This document shows, in pieces, positions 60,228 through 64,000 of a stretch of 64,000 nt of DNA. Made by a program: the position numbers and the translations under genes. Source of the DNA: Rathayibacter iranicus NCPPB 2253 = VKM Ac-1602 (GTDB lineage Bacteria > Actinomycetota > Actinomycetes > Actinomycetales > Microbacteriaceae). Numbering within the stretch: the stretch's first letter is position 1; every line of letters starts with the position of its first letter. Under the pieces are notes generated by a model that was not told the origin of the DNA, searched no databases, and saw nothing but the letters and a program-made list of their open reading frames with translations. The stretch is from NCBI RefSeq assembly GCF_003149025.1, contig NZ_QGDV01000014.1:1-64000 (forward strand), given 5' to 3'.

Positions 60228-61667
60228 TCACCAGCTGACCGGCAGAGCCTTGCCCTCCTCGTAGCCCGCGGCCGACTGGAGGCCCACGACCGCACGCTCG
60301 TGAAAGTCGGCCACGCTGCGCGCCCCCGCGTAGGTGAAGGAGGAGCGGACGCCGGACGTGATCATGTCGAGCAGATCCTCCACAGAGGGGCGCAGCGGGT
60401 CGAGGTAGATGGTGGAGGAGGAGATGCCCTCGGCGAAGAGGCGCTTGCGAGCCAGCTCGTATGCGTCGAGCCGCTCGAAGCGCTCCTCGACTGCCTTGGC
60501 CGACGCCATGCCCCAGCTCTCCTTGTAGACGCGGCCGGCCGCGTCGCTCCGCAGCTCTCCCGGCGCCTCGATCGTGCCGGCGAACCAGGAGCCGATCATG
60601 ACGGAGGCGGCGCCCGCCGCGAGCGCGAGGGCCACGTCGCGCGGATAGCGCACCCCGCCATCGGCCCAGACATGGGCACCGAGCTCGTGCGCGTGTTCGG
60701 CCGTCTCGAGGACCGCGGAAAACTGCGGCCGCCCGACAGCCGTCATCATCCGGGTCGTGCACATCGCGCCCGGTCCTACGCCGACCTTGAGGATGTCCGC
60801 CCCCGCGTCGACAAGGTCGTGCACCGCGTCGGCCGTCACGATGTTGCCCGCGGCGATCGGTACTCCGAGATCGAGTGCCGCGACGGTCCGCAGCGCCCGA
60901 AGCATCCCCTCTTGGTGGCCGTGGGCCGTGTCGAGCACCAGCACATCGACGCCGGCGGCGACCAGCGCGCGGGCCTTGCTCTCGACGTCCCCCGTGATGC
61001 CGATCGCCGCAGCGACCCGGAGACGCCCCGCGGTGTCCAGGGCCGAATCGTAGATGGTCGCGCGCAGCGCACCGGTGCGAGAGAGGGTGCCGACCAGCGC
61101 GCCATGATGCAGCACTGGAGCGAAGTCGAGGTCGGCCGCGACCATCAGGTCGAAAGCCGCTCGGGCCGTCGGAACATCGTCGGCGTCGATCGATGCGGTC
61201 GCACCGTGCACCAGGTCGCCCAGCGATGCATCGGGAAGTGCGGTCGCGAGGCGCGACGCCGGAACGCAGCCGAGGATCGTGCCGTCGGCCTCCTGCACGA
61301 CAAAGCCGTGGCCGGCGACCGCGGGGAGGATCGCGAGCGCCTCCTCGACGGTCGTCGCGGGAGCGGCGGTGAGGGCTCCGGAGAAGGGCACCGGCTGGCG
61401 TTTCACCCAGCGGATCGCGGCGTCGAGAGCTTGCAGCGGCATGTCCTGCGGCAACACTCCGAGGCCGCCGCGGCGGGCGAGAGCGGCGGCTAGTCGCGGT
61501 CCCGTCACCGAGTTCATGTTCGACGAGATGATGGGGATGGTGGCTCCCGTGCCGTCACCAGGGGCGAGCGACACGTCGAGCCGACTCGTCACCGACGAGC
61601 GGCCGGGGACGAGGAACACGTCCGAGTAGGTGAGGTCGCCTGGGGGTGATCCGCCGGAGAAATGCAT
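60228..61667 (-). CDS. guaB1: GuaB1 family IMP dehydrogenase-related protein (probable GMP reductase)
   Basis: The protein has 479 residues at ATG 61667. It is an IMPDH/GMPR fold with [19 protein letters not shown] near the N-terminus, [15 protein letters not shown], and CBS-like insert motifs ([40 protein letters not shown]). The catalytic Cys loop is [20 protein letters not shown] and the product site is [20 protein letters not shown]. Annotation often says IMP dehydrogenase, but mycobacterial GuaB1 proteins of this type act as GMP reductases, converting GMP to IMP with NADPH. It is divergent from kgd. Confidence 0.88.
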   Translation of the reverse strand: MHFSGGSPPGDLTYSDVFLVPGRSSVTSRLDVSLAPGDGTGATIPIISSNMNSVTGPRLAAALARRGGLGVLPQDMPLQALDAAIRWVKRQPVPFSGALTAAPATTVEEALAILPAVAGHGFVVQEADGTILGCVPASRLATALPDASLGDLVHGATASIDADDVPTARAAFDLMVAADLDFAPVLHHGALVGTLSRTGALRATIYDSALDTAGRLRVAAAIGITGDVESKARALVAAGVDVLVLDTAHGHQEGMLRALRTVAALDLGVPIAAGNIVTADAVHDLVDAGADILKVGVGPGAMCTTRMMTAVGRPQFSAVLETAEHAHELGAHVWADGGVRYPRDVALALAAGAASVMIGSWFAGTIEAPGELRSDAAGRVYKESWGMASAKAVEERFERLDAYELARKRLFAEGISSSTIYLDPLRPSVEDLLDMITSGVRSSFTYAGARSVADFHERAVVGLQSAAGYEEGKALPVSW

Positions 61668-61872
61668 ACGGGAAACGCTACTCCGGCGCGGCCCACGGTC
61701 AGCCCCTCGGGGATCGGGGCTAGGCTGGATGATCGGGACGGGACCAGGCGAGGGCACCACTCCCCGCGGTTCGAGGATGACCTCCTCGTCCGCGGTGGCA
61801 GGCGCCGGGGGGCTGCGGCGGGCCCGTCCGGATGATCGAGGACGAATCAACGGAGAGAGTGGGCGATCGGCT
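61668..61872. promoter_or_regulatory. divergent promoter region of guaB1 and kgd
   Basis: This 205-bp spacer separates the two outward-facing starts. It must hold both promoters. No clear -10/-35 pair stands out in the GC-rich sequence. GAGGATGACCTCCTC (61775-61789) is a small hairpin on the kgd side. Confidence 0.4.
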
Positions 61873-64000
61873 GTGTCGAGCCAGTTGACCGGAGTGGGAA
61901 CAGACCAGGGCGCGGAGGACTTCGGAGCCAACGAGTGGCTCGTGGAGGAGCTGTACGAGCAGTACAGCACCGATCGCGCCTCCGTGGACGAGTCCTGGTG
62001 GCCGATCTTGGAGCGCTACGGAGCCCAGCTCGCGCGCACCGGCTCGAAGGCGGCGGATGATGCACAGCCTGCGCAGGCGTCTGCCGCCGAGCGCGTCTCG
62101 ACGAGCGCCGGAGGCGCGGTGAACCATCCTGTCACCGCCCCGTCCGAGACTGCACCCGCTGCGCGCACGACATCGAAGCAGCCGAAGGCCCAGCCGATCC
62201 CCGCCGACGCACCAGTAGGCAAGCCCTCGACCGACGACTCCACCCCTAACGAGGACGTCGTCACTCCGCTGCGCGGCATGGCAAAGAGCCTCGCCACCAA
62301 CATGGACGCCAGCCTCACAATCCCGACCGCCACAAGCGTGCGCACCATCCCGGCGAAGCTGATGATCGACAACCGCATCGTCATCAATAACCACCTGCGC
62401 CGCACACGCGGCGGCAAGGTGTCGTTCACGCACCTGATCGGCTGGGCGCTGATCCGTGCGCTGAAGGACTTCCCGAGCCAGAACGTCTTCTACGACGAGG
62501 TCGACGGCAAGCCCGCCGTCGTCGCGCCGGCGCACGTGAACCTCGGCATCGCAATCGACATGCCGAAGCCCGATGGCACCCGAGCCCTGCTCGTCCCGAG
62601 CATCAAGCGCGCCGACACCCTGACCTTCACGGCCTACCTGTCCGCCTACGAAGACCTGGTGAAGCGGGCCCGCGGCAACAAGCTCGTGGCCGGCGACTTC
62701 GCGGGTACCACACTGTCCCTGACGAATCCTGGCGGCATCGGCACCGTCCACTCCGTGCCCCGTCTGATGAAGGGTCAGGGCTGCATCATCGGCGCCGGTG
62801 CCCTCGAGTACCCGGCCGAGTTCCAGGGTTCCTCCGAGAAGACGCTGGTCGAACTCGGCATCGGCAAGACGATCACCCTCACCTCGACCTACGACCACCG
62901 CGTCATCCAGGGAGCGGGCTCGGGCGAGTTCCTGAAGATCGTGCACGAACTCCTGCTCGGCGGTCGCGACTTCTACGAGGACATCTTCGCCGCGCTGCGA
63001 ATTCCCTACGACCCCATCCACTGGTCGACCGATATCGCCGTCGACCTCGCCGAGCGCGTCTCCAAGACCGCTCGAGTGCAAGAACTGATCAACTCGTTCC
63101 GCGTGCGCGGCCACCTGATGGCCGACGTCGATCCGCTCGAGTATGTGCAGCGCTCGCACCCGGACCTCGCGATCGAAAGCCACGGCCTGACGTTCTGGGA
63201 TCTCGATCGCGAGTTCGTCACCGACGGCTTCGGCGGCAAACGCCAGCTCAAGCTGCGCGACATTCTCGGAATCCTCCGCGACTCCTACTGCCGCACTGTT
63301 GGCATCGAGTACATGCACATCCAAGACCCGGAGCAGCGCGCGTGGGTGCAGCAGAAGCTTGAGCGCGGTTACGAGAAGCCCGGCCACGACGAGCAGCTGC
63401 GCATCCTCGGCAAGCTCAATCAGGCGGAAGCCTTCGAGACGTTCCTGCAGACGAAATACGTCGGTCAGAAGCGCTTCTCCCTTGAGGGTGGGGAGTCGCT
63501 GATCGCACTCCTCGACGCCATCCTGCAGGGCGCGGCCGACGAGAACCTTGACGAGGTCGCGATCGGTATGGCGCACCGCGGGCGCCTCAACGTGCTGACC
63601 AACATCGCCGGCAAAACCTACGGTCAGATCTTCCGCGAGTTCGAGGGCACCCAGGATCCGCGCACGGTCCAGGGCTCCGGCGACGTGAAGTACCACCTCG
63701 GCACGGAGGGCACCTTCCGCGGTGCCGGTGGTGAAGAGATCCCGGTGTATCTCGCTGCGAACCCCTCGCACCTCGAAGCGGTAAATGGAGTGCTGGAGGG
63801 CATCGTCCGCGCCAAGCAGGACCGCAAGCCGATCGGCACGTTCACGACGCTGCCGATCCTCGTGCACGGCGATGCTGCAATGGCGGGCCAGGGCGTGGTC
63901 GTCGAGACCTTGCAGATGTCGCAGCTGCGCGCCTACCGCACCGGCGGGACGATCCACGTCAACATCAACAATCAGGTCGGCTTCACGACCCCGCCACACG
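61873..64000 (+). CDS. kgd: multifunctional 2-oxoglutarate decarboxylase/dehydrogenase Kgd (SucA/OdhA), 5' part
   Basis: The gene begins at GTG 61873 and is open to the right edge; about 709 codons of a ~1230-residue protein are present. Order seen: an N-terminal segment ([15 protein letters not shown]), a variable Ala/Ser/Thr-rich linker, then an E2-type acyltransferase domain ([60 protein letters not shown] with the active-site His). The thiamine-diphosphate E1 region starts afterwards ([58 protein letters not shown]). This E2-E1 fusion is actinobacteria-specific and feeds the TCA cycle with FumC encoded earlier. A GGAGAG lies somewhat far (16 nt) from the GTG. Confidence 0.95.
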   Translation, partial: MSSQLTGVGTDQGAEDFGANEWLVEELYEQYSTDRASVDESWWPILERYGAQLARTGSKAADDAQPAQASAAERVSTSAGGAVNHPVTAPSETAPAARTTSKQPKAQPIPADAPVGKPSTDDSTPNEDVVTPLRGMAKSLATNMDASLTIPTATSVRTIPAKLMIDNRIVINNHLRRTRGGKVSFTHLIGWALIRALKDFPSQNVFYDEVDGKPAVVAPAHVNLGIAIDMPKPDGTRALLVPSIKRADTLTFTAYLSAYEDLVKRARGNKLVAGDFAGTTLSLTNPGGIGTVHSVPRLMKGQGCIIGAGALEYPAEFQGSSEKTLVELGIGKTITLTSTYDHRVIQGAGSGEFLKIVHELLLGGRDFYEDIFAALRIPYDPIHWSTDIAVDLAERVSKTARVQELINSFRVRGHLMADVDPLEYVQRSHPDLAIESHGLTFWDLDREFVTDGFGGKRQLKLRDILGILRDSYCRTVGIEYMHIQDPEQRAWVQQKLERGYEKPGHDEQLRILGKLNQAEAFETFLQTKYVGQKRFSLEGGESLIALLDAILQGAADENLDEVAIGMAHRGRLNVLTNIAGKTYGQIFREFEGTQDPRTVQGSGDVKYHLGTEGTFRGAGGEEIPVYLAANPSHLEAVNGVLEGIVRAKQDRKPIGTFTTLPILVHGDAAMAGQGVVVETLQMSQLRAYRTGGTIHVNINNQVGFTTPPH

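Noticed and set aside
61720..63999. 759-codon open frame antisense to kgd
   Set aside because: Kgd on the plus strand has unmistakable domain motifs throughout. The antisense frame is a by-product of GC-rich third positions and has no domain features.
1..64000. tRNA/rRNA genes, CRISPR arrays, prophage
   Set aside because: No cloverleaf-like segments, regularly spaced direct repeats with spacers, or phage structural/integrase genes were recognised. Covariance and CRISPR software were not available.

Overview
The window is high-GC DNA (GC-rich third codon positions, frequent GTG starts, ATGA/GTGA gene overlaps) from an actinobacterium. A mycothiol S-conjugate amidase, the multifunctional 2-oxoglutarate decarboxylase Kgd, GuaB1 and PhoH2, together with small proteins of the DUF4245, DUF4307 and DUF6264 type, point to Microbacteriaceae. 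Genus cannot be assigned from the sequence alone. I recognised no rRNA, tRNA, CRISPR array or prophage.

Layout. 1-1295 is a complete IS3-family insertion sequence whose left end is base 1. 1296-2900 is a scrapyard of gene fragments: a possible AvrD-like piece, a frameshifted ParE toxin tail, the 3' half of a DUF3841 gene, the 5' part of an unknown gene, and the N-terminal nuclease domain of a large restriction/modification protein. 2934-29600 is a conserved actinobacterial housekeeping block: ychF, exonuclease, two secreted paralogues with a shared N-terminal domain, rmuC, glpX, fba, ispH, xseA-xseB-DUF4245-carbonic anhydrase-fumC, phoH2, a Z-prenyl diphosphate synthase, hemolysin III, mca, DUF4307, greA, ilvA. 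From memory its gene content resembles the M. tuberculosis Rv1080c-Rv1112 neighbourhood. Accessory insertions sit inside it: a hipB-like regulator with a decayed hipA (12.2-12.8 kb) and a DUF3800 gene (22.2-22.8 kb).

29.7-35.9 kb holds a YcaQ-like DNA glycosylase with a TetR regulator. It is followed by the most interesting locus: a 678-residue alpha/beta hydrolase (DUF1023-like) with a tandem array of small membrane-anchored, two-cysteine paralogues (A1, B1 with an in-frame amber stop, A2, and a stub of B2). A1 starts inside the hydrolase gene. I propose a hydrolase effector with duplicated cognate (immunity or partner) proteins that are undergoing gene conversion and decay.

35.9-64 kb carries lemA-htpX, a GNAT acetyltransferase, ung, an S51 peptidase with a phosphoribosyltransferase, an SDR, an acyltransferase, and metY-metX for methionine synthesis. 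It continues with a three-gene sensor kinase / membrane protein / LuxR-type regulator cassette, an alcohol dehydrogenase, an MFS exporter, a thiamine-binding protein and a polyprenol-type glycosyltransferase. Next is a flavin electron-transfer cluster (FMN-binding lipoprotein, ApbE, RnfD/FNR fusion), then NnrD, two CNNM/CBS transporters, CorA, GuaB1 and the 5' part of kgd, which runs off the right edge. Several intergenic regions contain large perfect or near-perfect palindromes, most strikingly the nested one at 56522-56625.
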